Source: Cylindrodendrum hubeiense
Lineage: Eukaryota > Ascomycota > Sordariomycetes > Hypocreales > Nectriaceae
NCBI GenBank assembly: GCA_014621425.1
Contig: JAANBB010000223.1
Span: 1 to 64,000 of the forward strand
DNA length: 64,000 bases
Reading direction: 5' to 3'
A program made the translations under genes and the position numbers. Of the stretch, positions 22,071-32,322 are shown in pieces. Within the stretch, counting starts at the first letter, position 1. Each line of letters begins with the position of its first letter. Below the pieces are notes generated by a model, which saw only the letters and a list, made by a program, of their open reading frames with translations, made no database searches and had not been told where the DNA came from.

Positions 22071-22872
22071 AACTCCCCCCGTCATACGCATACAAAGCGC
22101 TTCCCCGGATATTTTAGACCAGCAACCGTCCAACCCCCGGAGCCGACAGACAACGCCAGCCGGACTTACACCACGTCGTACCAGATCACTTCCCACCGAG
22201 ACTCGCGCTAGCCATCAACGGCACAAGAGAAAGCGGTCTGCTTCTTCAGAACTCCTCAAATCACCGGAATTGAATCCCAAAATGCCTTCCAGTAGCTCAA
22301 GGCACAGCTCCAGCAGCTCCAGCAGCTCCCACAAGCCAAGTTCCTCGTCCTCCAAGAAGTCCAAGTCTAGTCCCAAGGATCTAGACTGGTCAGATGTCAC
22401 AGACCCCGAGGAGCGACGGAGAATACAGAACCGCATTGCCCAGCGCAAGTTCCGTTAGTTCCCCCTCCCTTCTCTCTCGAACACCAGCCATTTAGCTAAC
22501 ACAAAAACCCCAGGAGAAAAAGCCCGAGAGACCAAGGAACGGGCAGAGCGAGATTCTCGGAACCAACAGTACGCTGGAAACAGCTATCGAATCCCTTCTC
22601 CCGGCGATTTCAGCTCCGAGGAACCAGGCCTTCCCTGGGGGAGCGTCAACTTCGCGCATGTTGTAACGCGAAACCAGGAGGCCGCAAGCCGACAGAGCAG
22701 TGGCCGGGAGACGTACACTGGGGATGAAGCACTCGCCCCAATGCCTTACGGGGCGTCTTACGGGACGCAATGGGCGCAGACAGCGAGCTACGGTGGGAGC
22801 AGTGGTGGCGACGAAATCTACTACGAAGACAACTTTTTGTATGACCCGACGGTCGGACAAGGCCGATCATGA
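22039..22872 (+). CDS. bZIP-like basic-region transcription factor without an evident leucine zipper
   Basis: Exons 22039-22453 and 22514-22872 give 257 residues. The N-terminal half is Ser/Pro/Lys rich with long serine runs and is predicted disordered. A basic region follows at about residues 120-145: DPEERRRIQNRIAQRKF, then REKARE after the intron. The NxxAQxxFR signature is that of Yap/AP-1-like fungal bZIP proteins. No heptad leucines follow; the chain goes to QQYAGNSYRIPSPGD and a Gly/Tyr-rich acidic tail. The intron splits the arginine codon of the KFR signature, and its retention would end translation at the next codon (TAG). It is inferred to be nuclear and DNA-binding or a dominant modulator. 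The 8.7-kb upstream interval and the overlapping uORF suggest tight regulation. Confidence 0.82.
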
Positions 22873-23732
22873 AGGGGCCGCAGCAGCTGAGTGAGTCAAA
22901 CAAACGCGCTCCTCCAACGGGAGGCATCAGACACGCAGTGCAGTATTACTAACCCGTGGTAGCTATTTCGAGCGGAATACGGTAGCTGAGATGCACGCCG
23001 GAGATGCTTTATCATGATTGCGAACTGTATTTCAAGTCTTGATCACTTTGTTATACCCCGCTCGTTACGATGTTTGGAAATTTTGCAATGTTTTTACAAC
23101 AGGACTCGTTGGAACCGTCTTCTCCTTCTTTCTGCTTTTTTTCTTTTTCTTTTTTACTTGTGGCCGGACATGGGTTGGTACACAACAATAGGGTTTCTTT
23201 CTTTTCCGTGTCTTTGCTGGTAGAGGGAACACTTTGAATGGGGATTTCTCCTCTTTGACCATAGACAATTATTTCTACTCGGTATTTCTGATTACTGGAG
23301 GGCGTTGGGGAAATTTGGTGGGTTGGGAAAACCCCACGAGACACACGCACACACGATGAACCAGAGGATAGGAATAAACATCGTATTCTAAGACCCTGCG
23401 AGATCAAATGGCCTCATTGTGATGTTTTACCAAGTCGTCGATCATTGAGTGAAGTCTGGTGGAGGGGCGTGTCTCGGTAAGTGGACCCTCACACCTAAGG
23501 TAGGCACCTGATATTGATTACTCAGGGTCTCGTCTATTACCCCCTGGCGGGTGATTTTCAACAGGGGACCCCAGACGGTGTGAAGCTGTTGAGAGACGAT
23601 ATCCCCTCGCCTTTACTGGCGCCTCCAGGCATGACGGCTTCATGGGATGTTCCACTGTGCGTAGGCCGGGTTTGTCACAACCACAACACGAGGGCATCTT
23701 GGCGGGTGGGCCGAGGCAGGGTACGTACCGTT

Positions 23733-23749
23733 GTCCTACTACGTAGGAC
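23733..23749. repeat. Inverted repeat centred on CTACTACGTAG
   Basis: Seven-base arms gtcctac and gtaggac flank a 3-base spacer. TACGTA words lie on both sides at about 23722-23727 and 23752-23757. Confidence 0.7.
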
Positions 23750-24500
23750 AGTACGTATTCTCTCGTATGTCTACCCGGTGTGCATTCCAGATACGTCACT
23801 CAGGACCCCGAACGGCTCGGAGCTGTCGGCCCTCTCCACGGGCGGGCAGAGACGCAGCCAGAACATGGGTGAATTAAGGTACCGGTGAAGCCGGACGGGG
23901 GGCCGGCTGCTAAGCTTAAGCCTAAGCTTCCTAGGCCCAAGAGAGTAATAGCCGAGCTCCAGTGTTGGGCGATTGAAGGTTACAGAATAGTACTAGTTAG
24001 AGATCCCCAGCCTTAGCGACGACAAGATGCTGCGACGACGTAGCGCTGTAAGGCAAAACACAACGGGACGAGGGTGAGGGAATAACGCTGTGTTGCCCCG
24101 TGCCCCGGCGTCTGTGCCCCGTCTGTGCCCGGGTCCCCCGGCCGCAAGGCAGAATCGACAGGAACCCACCCGCCCTACTGGGTCGGGTCGCTCTTGCCTG
24201 CGGCAGAGTGGGTTGGTCGGACCATGTTAGTGCGCTCAACGATGTCCTCCGTATCATCATTCTACCACTTCACCCACTTTACTCACTTCACCGTGTCACC
24301 CTCGCCAAAGTGGCAGGCAGGGAGATGAGGAGTGTAAGAGAGAAAAGCCACTGCTGGGCCATGGCAACCAATCGACGCCGTGGAGCAAAACTCAATGACG
24401 GCGGCCGACCCAGGGGGAGGGGCTTAGGAACGGAGAATAAGCCCATCGCACGCGAGACACGAGATACACGGCACACGTAAAATGGCCAAGTGTGAAGAGA

Positions 24501-24526
24501 TGCATCTAAATGCATCTAAATGCATC
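24501..24526. repeat. 10-bp tandem repeat TGCATCTAAA
   Basis: Two exact copies of tgcatctaaa are followed by a partial third copy (tgcatc). Confidence 0.85.
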
Positions 24527-25138
24527 AGAGTGTATCAATCCGCAGCATTGAACGTCACATGGGACGGAACTACCTTCTGACCGCCTGCTCTGGTGCAATT
24601 AGATGCCTGCATTAAGCATGATTCAGATCCCTTAGGATTAGATACCTACCTGATGGCGCCCAAGGTAACGCATCCACCGGCAGTTGCGAATGGTACCCAG
24701 TGTTTTGCAACTGCCAACTGGTGTCTTGTCGCGTATTGAGAGACCAACCGCCGACACGGAGCGAGAAAGCCTTAGCTGAACGCGGAGAAGCCCCACGACT
24801 GCCTAAACAGGCAACGCCAGCCTTCCCTCGCACCTTCTGGCAAACGCCCGGCTCCACCTCCCCCCACCCCTGCTGCCGCTGCCGCACCTTCCCACCCACT
24901 GCACACATGGCGCACGCCCGCCATCCTGACGCTTCCTCTCACCGCCCGGCAGAAAAAGATGCGATTGTGATTCACGTCCCTCCAGCTTGAAGCCCGTCCA
25001 TTAGCATTGTGCTATGCTTCACCATTGAAACACCACACGCCCCCCTCAAACAGCCCACCCCTCAGCTCTCTCAAGTCTGCATTTCACCGTCATATCTCGT
25101 CTCCATTTTCAAGGCTGTGCTGTCTTGATTCGCCCGCC

Positions 25139-26450
25139 ATGTCTCCGACTACGCCCCCCGGTGATTCGAAGAACCCTGACCAGCTGAAAATACAGAAAGG
25201 TGAGGCGGTACCTGGCTCCAATTCCTGCTTGCCTGTTTCCTTTCCTTGTCCTTCTATGCAGGCACTTAGTCTAACCTTGACTTCTGCAGATGTGACACCT
25301 AAACAGAAGCTTAACAAGAAACAGCTCAAGGTGGAGGATCGCAAGAAGAAGCGCAATGCCAAGGCAGAGACCAAACGCACCCGCAAGGTCAGCGCGAAGC
25401 CTGCCGGCAAGCTGAGCGATGAACTGAAGGCCGACGCGAAGCCCAAGAAGCTGGCCACTCGTCCCGCCAAGAAAGAGAAGCGGAAGGAACGCCTTCTGCA
25501 GCGCTCCCAGAAGCTCCAGGAGAAGGCCAAGAGACTGCTGGCTGATGCGAAGAAGGCCGCTGCCCAGTACCAGCAGCTGGTTGACGCCGAGGTTGGTGGA
25601 TCTGTTCATGATTGGCTCTTTCGCGGTGCTGATGTGCTAACTGTGATGTCATCAGAAAAAGAAGAAGGGCACCAAGGCCAGCTCCGACTCCGACTCCGAC
25701 ACGAGCTCGGACGACTCCGATTCCGATGCCTCCTCCAATGCTGCTGCCTCTGATAGCGACTCGGACGGCGAGACTGAGAACAACGGCCGTGTCGAAGTGA
25801 CCAAGCCCACCATGGATGAGGTCCCCGCCGACATCCCTGCTGACGAGGTTCTCCTGAAGCAGCGCCGCCTCAGCAACGCTGCGTCCGAACGAAGCAACGC
25901 ATCCCACGCCGAGACCCGACCTAAGATTGATCTGAAGAAATCCAAGAAGTCTAAGAAGACTCCTGCTCCCGATTCTGATGTGGAAGAGGAGCCCGCGCCC
26001 AAGACTAAGAAGTTCAAGAAGGCAAAGGTAGACGAGCAAGAGGAGAAGGAAACACCAAAGGCTGAGGCTGAAGCGGACAAGAAGGCAAAGAAGGCCGAGA
26101 AAAAGCGGAAGCGCGCCGGCGAGGCTGCCGAGGCCCCCGCCACCGAGGATCCCTCGCCAAAGAAGGACAAGAAGAGCAAGGGCAAGAAGGCTGAAGATGC
26201 AGCCGCTGGAACCGCCGAGGCCGAGAAGTGGCAGGTTGAGGAGCTTGACGGTGGATCTGCCAGACAGGCAAAGTTCCTGCGCCTCTTGGGTGGCAAGAAG
26301 GCCGGTGCTGGCGCTGCACCTGTGGCCTCGACCGCCTCCAAGGGCAAGTCGGATTCGACCAAGGCCGAGGCAGAGATCCAGCGACAGTTCGAGATTGGCA
26401 TGAAGATGAAGAACGAGGGCGGCCCCAAGCGCCGCGGCCTGGGTGCATAG
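25139..26450 (+). CDS. Lysine-rich nuclear protein with C-terminal SMAP (small acidic protein-like) domain
   Basis: Exons 25139-25199, 25290-25591 and 25656-26450 give 385 residues with matching phases. The middle is highly charged: lysine-rich coiled-coil stretches (KKQLKVEDRKKKRNAKAE), a Ser/Asp run (SSDSDSDTSSDDSDSD) that resembles casein kinase II targets, and lysine blocks that resemble nuclear or nucleolar localisation signals. The last 60 residues match the SMAP-like domain, with EKWQVEELDGG, RQAKFLRLLGG and a Gly/Arg end (PKRRGLGA). The overall composition resembles nucleolar proteins such as SRP40/Nopp140. A role in nucleolar or RNA biology is inferred from composition and domain; the exact function is unknown. 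Confidence 0.82.
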
Positions 26451-26848
26451 AGATTGCTTCGCGACGTATGTCGGGCGAAGGAAGCTTTGCTTGATATCAT
26501 TTCTCTCTCACGGTTAGTGGCACGGCGTCAGGTAGACCAAAAGCAAAAGAAACCCTCGATTTGATTTTTTTGTTTTAGCTTTTTCCCTTCTCGAAAGAAC
26601 CCGATTATATTCATTCCGTTTTGCGCCAGTTTTCACAAATTCCATGATATCTAGAAAGACTCCAGTCAACGCTGAAGTAAGGTGTCGCCCGCGCTCTCTC
26701 CTGTTGCTGGCGTTTTCAGCAGCAGCGCATCTCCCACGTTCTCAATGGGCAGCAACTCAGACCCCCTCCCTTCGCTCAAGACTCCGATACCCCCATGGGA
26801 ATAGGGAGTGTATGTGTGTGTGGTTGTGGTACAAAAGTGTGGTGGTGT
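26451..26848. other. Region between convergent genes
   Basis: The 3' flanks of the SMAP-domain gene (plus strand) and the RAMP4 gene (minus strand) meet here. A T-rich tract at about 26560-26600 fits a 3' end. No gene is supported. Confidence 0.6.
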
Positions 26849-27236
26849 TTAACCGAAGAATCGCGCGAAGACCTCGAAGACCAGTCCGCCGAAGATGATG
26901 AAGCCGAGGAGAACTAGACGTGATGTATGTTAGATGGATGCACACGGCAGGGATAGCTTCGGCAGTGCAGAACAGGGGGGCCGGGAGGAGTGAATAGGGA
27001 GCAACGTACCGAGCCAGAAAATGGAGATTGGCGACTTGGGCGTCTCCTTGACGAGGCGCTTCTTTACTTGCTCCTCGGACTTGCCCATGCGGGACTCATT
27101 ATCCTTGGCGAACTTTGCGTTGCGGCGTCGCTGCTCGGGTGTTTGCGCCTGCAGAAGATGTCGGTGGTTAGCTTCATCGCGTGCCATTCCAAGCTGCATA
27201 GGTAGGGAGGGATGCGCCGGCAAGCTAGCTTACCAT
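26849..27236 (-). CDS. YSY6: RAMP4/SERP1-family ER membrane protein
   Basis: Three exons (27236-27234, 27148-27010, 26913-26849) give 68 residues, the usual RAMP4 length. The protein reads AQTPEQRRRNAKFAKDN, then a conserved basic stretch, KSPISIFWL and a C-terminal membrane helix (VLLGFIIFGGLVFEVF). It is a tail-anchored ER protein associated with Sec61 and linked to translocation and ER stress in animals; yeast Ysy6 is the relative. The first coding exon is only the ATG, followed by a GTAAGC donor. The splice sites follow from the conserved protein, since without these introns the frame is interrupted. The gene is too fragmented to appear as one open frame. Confidence 0.92.
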
Positions 27237-27711
27237 GTTGTCTGAGTAGTGAGAGAAGAGTAAGCGGTGGTGATGGTGAAGAGAGAGAAAAAGACGCTGG
27301 CCGCCCTTGAATGAAGCGCGATTGATTGACTGTCGTGCGGTGGTTGAATGAGTGTGGTTTAAATACGTAGCCAAGTTTGCGAACCGAATGATGATCAAGG
27401 GGACAGATTTCAGCCGTGTGGAATTTCGGGACATGTGTTTAGATGGCCCCTGTCCAAGGGGAAAGACCACCACTCACATGCTGCGCTGGCCTCTTTGCCC
27501 CGGGCGCCAGGCTCGCGGCCCCACAAGGAGGGGTCCGGCACCGCCACGCGGATCGTAGCCTTGTCGAAGGATTGTGGCTGGTGACGTGAGATGGATAACG
27601 GCTTATCGACGGCGCCGAGCTTTGCTGGGACCGCTACCCTTGCGCCAGTTCAGCCGAAGCTTGGAGAGCACGACTGCGGGAGACGAAGACCCATTGCGCA
27701 ACGACAGCACC
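27237..27711. other. Divergent promoter region
   Basis: About 475 bases separate the RAMP4 start (minus) from the next plus-strand start at 27712. It holds a TATA-like element for RAMP4. Open frames continue upstream of 27712 in two frames, so a longer N-terminus of the downstream protein cannot be excluded. Confidence 0.55.
27358..27365 (-). promoter_or_regulatory. TATA-like element of the RAMP4 gene
   Basis: On the minus strand the sequence reads TATTTAAA about 120 bases upstream of the RAMP4 ATG, a plausible TATA distance. Confidence 0.4.
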
Positions 27712-28192
27712 ATGGCCGCGACGACGACAATGACGGCCCTTGCGAGACTCCGCGCGGCGACGACCCTGCGCACAATGGCGACGTACGGAAACACAGCCTC
27801 CAGGAGGGCCTATTCAGCCAAGAAGGCGCCCAACCCAGCGGTACGCAGCGTCCACGCCCCTCGAGCCCCGACGAGAAATCCCCTTCAAATCCTAACAATT
27901 TCACATCTACACAGGGCGTGTTCTACAGGCAATTCACCCGGCCCATTTTCAAGACGCTGCTCACCGCCGTGTTCACGTACCAGCTCGCGTACTGGGCGTG
28001 GGCAAAGGCCGAGGCAGATGAGATTCGCGCTGAGAGAGACGGTACGCTACCCTTCCTAGAGTAATCGGGCCGGTCATGGATGAGGGGAATCGACTGACGA
28101 AATGTGCGCCCCTAGCGACAATTGCTGGCCTCGAGGCGACGGTCAAGGAGTACGAGGCGAAGACGAAGGGTTCTGAGGAGAAGAGCTCATGA
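27712..28192 (+). CDS. Predicted small mitochondrial membrane protein, unknown function
   Basis: Exons 27712-27840, 27915-28041 and 28116-28192 give 110 residues. Residues 1-40 contain Ala, Thr and Arg and no acidic residues (LARLRAATTLRTMA, SRRAYSAKK), a typical mitochondrial presequence. Exon 2 encodes FYRQFTRPIFKTLLTAVF, then a probable membrane helix (TYQLAYWAWAK) and the start of an acidic coiled coil that continues in exon 3 (AGLEATVKEYEAKTK). It resembles small single-span inner-membrane accessory proteins in size and layout. I do not recognise the family. The splice phases agree at both introns, which supports the model. Confidence 0.72.
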
Positions 28193-28663
28193 CGGGAACA
28201 ACGGAACCGAGGATGAAAAGAATACATGTGAGAGGGGGCATGCGACAAGGCTCCATGTTGGGGAAGCGCAATAAGACCTTGGTATTCGGCGGGAAGACGC
28301 TCTGTAACATAGGCAATCGACGGCGTTTGCCACGGTTCATCCGTGTACAACAAAATTAATGATGACACACTTTCGTACATTAAACGGGATGCTATGATCC
28401 CGAGTCTATATCTACCACCTCAATGCCTTCATCTTAACATGTAGTAAGGCCGAGATAGCGTGTCAACGAATCCATAACCAGACAACCACAAAAGTTCATG
28501 ATACATAAACTCCAGCCTTAGCTACCCATGCATTCTCAAAGAAAGCAAGTCCTGTTCTCTTTGGCCGGTCGTCCGCGGCCGAGTCTACCAACGCCGTTGT
28601 AATAACGCATGTGAAACGCCCACATTTCAATAAAAAGACACAAAACTATTCAGAACATGGTGC
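28193..28663. other. Region between convergent genes
   Basis: These are the 3' flanks of the small mitochondrial gene and of MID1. The sequence is more AT-rich from 28360 to 28660. No gene is supported. Confidence 0.6.
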
Positions 28664-30613
28664 TCATAAGCTCAGCCACATCATCAGGGGCACCACAGCA
28701 AGGAGCATCGCGCCTGGGGAGATCGCCGCCCCAGCACTGGTCTTGGTGCGCGCCTCGCCGGGGTAGTTGCAGCTGGGTGTTAGGCTGCGCCTCTCTCGCC
28801 GGCCGTAGCTCACGTCGAAGCTGGGGAATCCAGGCTGTGGGCAGGTGAAGGCTATAGAGGCGGGACACGACTGGACAACCTCATAACAGATATCCTCGCA
28901 GGGCAGCAGCTCCTTGTAGGGTCCGGGCTTGATTGTCTGATCGATGAACGAGTTGCGCGAGGTATTGAAGGCGGGCGTTTTGCCGAGCTCACTGCGTTGC
29001 GCCGACGGGAGCTTGGTGCCGTTGGGGAAAGCCTGGCCCACATTGCGAATGATGCTGTAGTTGCCATCGCTCATGAAGTCCTCGCAACGGGGGATGCTGA
29101 CAGTACAAAGCCAGTTCTTGTACGCACGCCTGCAGTCGTCGCAGTCGCGGGCAAGAGAGTAGAGCGACTGGGGCGGCGCTTCGCAGGATATTTGCGCCAA
29201 CACCTTTTCAAAGTTGGCATACATTTTTTTGGCGTAGTCGTCATAGACTTTGGCGAGTTCCGTGTTGTTGTACCTCTTGTCGTTGCCAGGCACGGCGTAC
29301 TGAGTCTCGTTACAGAATTCGAGATTCGTCACCATCTTGCAGTTTGTGCCTGTGTTCATGTTAGATCCATTTCATATCAAGCGCTGGATATGAAACATAC
29401 CGGACGAGGTTTCAAATTCGGTGGCTCGGAACACTGTGCCTCCGCCTCCTATGCTGGTTTCTGCTCGCCTGCTCTTGGAGGATGTAGAGGTTCCGTTTGC
29501 CCTCTTCACAATAATACCAGAATAGGAAGAGCCCGAATCCAGTCCCACAACGTAAAATTGTTGCTTAGGCAAGTTTCCAGGACCGCGAGTCGTCAATCCG
29601 GTCGTGATTTTGTCGCCATTCTTACTCGCTTCCTTGTCATTGACAATTGCCCGGAATTCGGCATTCTGGCCCAGACCGCAGCTTGAGTGTCGAAGCCCAT
29701 CGAGGGAGGTCGAGTTGTTATTTTGCAAATAAATGTCGTATGGAAGCTCAGCCTTCATGATCTTGGCAGTCTCATTACTATGCTGAGTGAGGTTCCGAGT
29801 TACAAGTAGGGCAGACGTTGAGTCGCTGTCCATCCACAACAGCTCTGAGCCATTATGGGAGTCATACTTATGATAATATTCATCCAAGGATGCCGCGATC
29901 TCGAAGTTGTAGTAGTCCGAATAGTTGCCGGTGATGTTAGGGGCCGAGATGCCAACGTATACGTTTCCGGTGGCGTTGAAACTGTACATGACGGCGCCTT
30001 CGTCAAACTCCACCACTTTCATCTTGGACGTATCCTTGGAAGGTCCAGGACATTGGATGTTGCTTGTGGTTGAAATGTAGAGACTGAGTTGTCCTGCCTG
30101 CTTCTTCTTTCCGGTCTTGGTCTCCAGTTCGGGCTGCAGGCAGGTATTGACAGAGATGTAAACAGTCTTCGACGATGCCCGCCGTGAAAGCTCATGGCCT
30201 TCGCCTTCGAGTTCCTCCGTCGACTGGTCGCCTTCGGCACTGCGGGCGGCGATCGCATCGCGGCTAAAAATCGTACTCTTCTTGAATATGTAGCATTGGG
30301 TCTCGCCAGGGTACAGATTCAACTTCTCGGCGCCATTGTTGGTGAGAGGGTTGATATCAGCCGTCGCTCGGCCAATGATGCTGCGGTCAAATGCGCCGAA
30401 ATCAGGTTCGTATGAGATGTCCAATCCATCCGACAGCACGAGGGGCTGCTCTGGAGCCTGTTCGGGAGGTTCCTCGATGTGGACAACATGGTTGACGGGC
30501 AATTCGGTAGCGGATGCGAAGCTCGGCGAGAAGAGTAGAAGGTAAAGGGCGAAAATCACCAGCGAAGCACTCAACGACGCTGCAAGTCGTGACTGGAGAG
30601 GGCTGAGTTGCAT
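28664..30613 (-). CDS. MID1: Stretch-activated calcium channel regulatory subunit Mid1
   Basis: Exons 30613-29401 and 29349-28664 give 632 residues, as expected for fungal Mid1. The N-terminus (MQLSPLQSRLAASLSASL plus a hydrophobic run) is a signal sequence. The extracellular region carries many N-glycosylation sequons (NATG, NITG, NYSD, NGSE, NLTQ, NETA). The C-terminal half is cysteine rich in the Mid1 pattern: LEFCNETQYAVPG, DCDDCRRAYKNWLC, IPRCEDF, LPCEDICYEVVQSCP. It ends in a hydrophobic tail suggestive of a GPI anchor. Mid1 pairs with Cch1 to form the high-affinity plasma-membrane Ca2+ influx system used during mating, stress and growth. I chose the ATG at 30613 because the signal sequence starts there; one nine codons upstream is possible. 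Confidence 0.93.
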
Positions 30614-31578
30614 GACGACTGCATGCCCTCCAGGGGGCAATCGCCTTCGGTCCGATGCGACGTCGGTCTATCGGGGGAGAGGTAGGCAACTCGCGGGGCC
30701 TTTAGTCGACACTAGGCTTATCATCGATCGCTCGTCGGCATTGCGAGCTCGTAACTGTCGGCTCGTGGGGAAGGAGGAGGGGATGTTTGAAGGTCAAAGA
30801 GGCCGCGACACGGAGTACGGTACGAAGCATTGCTGACGGGCGTATCCCAAACGACTGATGTGCCAAGCCATGCCGCGCAAGTGAGGCGCAGCAGCTCGAC
30901 TGCACCGCCACAGTTCGGCTCTGGGCTGAAGATGGGGCGTGGGCTGGCCTAGCTAGACCAGGGGAAGCTAAAAAGACCCGTGGCAACTACGTATTTACTA
31001 CGTCGTAGTGCTAGGGAAGACCGGTCGGCAGCTTGGGCACCAGTCAGCACTGCACGATTACGTCGCTACCGGCAATCTCTAGCGGGAGCGGAGAGGGGAG
31101 AGATAACCAGGCAGCGAGAGATCTATGACGCAGGAATGGCTCAGGAGCTCGCAATCGATCACAGACTTCGGGGGAAGCCAGGTTTCGAGATTCAGGGCAA
31201 AAACGCTATTGCCGCAAAGCATGTGTGCGAGCATGTGGAGCCAGAGCAGGCGAGATGTATCGCGAAACGTGTTATCAAGCTTCCAGCAGCCGCCATCTAA
31301 CGAAATCCCAGCGCAACAAAAGAGCAGCATAAATTACAATCAAGGTCATACTACATGATCGTGCCAAAAAGCAGGTCATCGCTTCCATACCCTATCTTCC
31401 ATCTGTTCATTTCTCGGCGAAACCCTCTTATCCGAGGTCCGCACACTGCCCATAAGATACCGAGATAGTATGTCGTTTCCCGTATTCATCGTGACCGAAC
31501 CCAGCTTGGCCCGTGGGTGCGCACAGTGAGTATGCGCGTGCGCGAGAGTTGGCGGCCAAGCAATAGACTATTGCCTAT
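30614..31578. other. Intergenic region between MID1 and YOP1
   Basis: About 965 bases hold the MID1 promoter and the YOP1 3' flank. TACGTA/CTACGT words occur at about 30988-31008. No protein signature is visible in the short frames. Confidence 0.6.
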
Positions 31579-32322
31579 TTATTCGGTCTTGTCGAGGCCG
31601 TCAGCCTTGGCGCGGAGGCCAGAGGCAGTAGACCCAGCGGACGCGAAGTATCGGCCGAGGGTAGGAGCCAGGAAGGATCGGAAGACGAGCTCGGCACCAC
31701 TGGTGTTTGGTCAGTCATCGTCCGGGTGGACGGTGGTTGCGCGCATGGAAAGACGGGGCAATGACGTACCGGAAGGCGGGCAGAGAGAGCCACAGAAGGA
31801 AGACAAACTTGAAGACAAAGTAGAAGGGGAACCAGTAGACGACCTGGACGAAGCTCTCAACAACAGTGAAGAGAGAGAACACGACCCAGTACTGCGACAT
31901 TGTTAGCAATGCAACTCTCCGTCAGCAAGCTCTCGGGGGGGTCCACGAACGGTCAACCACTGAGTGTCATCCTCCTTGTTGGCGCTGAAGAGGGCGCCAA
32001 GCGAGTAGTAGGCGGGGATGGCGAAGCCGGCCAAGTTGGTCAGAAGCTGGCCACCGAGGTTGAAGATGATGAGGAAGAAGTAGAGGGCGCCGACGCCGAT
32101 GACGGCGTAGGCCTTGGGGACACCGGCAGTCTTCTCGAGGTTGTTCAGGGCGGGGTACTTGGACAGCTATTACGATGGCGTCGTCGTCAGCATTAATGAG
32201 CGAAGCGGCCACGGCCAGAGCGAAGGGATGCGCCCGTGGCAGGCGCAAGCAGGGACCAAACGTACCTCACGGTCGAGCTGGGCCAAGTACTGCTGGGCCT
32301 TGTCTTGGGCGGAAGAAGCCAT
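31579..32322 (-). CDS. YOP1: Reticulon-like ER-shaping protein Yop1 (DP1/REEP family)
   Basis: Four exons (32322-32266, 32166-31951, 31891-31770, 31699-31579) give 171 residues. The characteristic order is present: LSKYPALNNLEKTAGVPKAY, hydrophobic hairpin segments, GFAIPAYYSLGALFS, DDTQWLTYWVVF, and FKFVFLLWLSLPAFRGAELV with SFLAPTLGRYF. Yop1 inserts two hairpins in the cytosolic leaflet of the ER to bend tubules, together with reticulons and the atlastin Sey1. The final exon encodes a cytosolic tail ending DGLDKTE. Every intron has a GT donor and AG acceptor at a phase required by the conserved protein. Confidence 0.95.

Larger units (their letters stand above)
22873..25138. other. Intergenic region (2.3 kb)
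   Basis: The first 400 bases look like 3' flank, with T-rich runs near 23130-23160. The rest carries short repeats and inverted repeats but no credible gene. The last 150 bases, C/T rich, form the leader of the SMAP-domain gene. Confidence 0.6.

Noticed and set aside
25652..26500. 282-codon minus-strand frame opposite the SMAP-domain gene
   Set aside because: It is the antisense shadow of the Lys/Glu-rich coding strand, giving Ser/Phe/Leu-rich nonsense.
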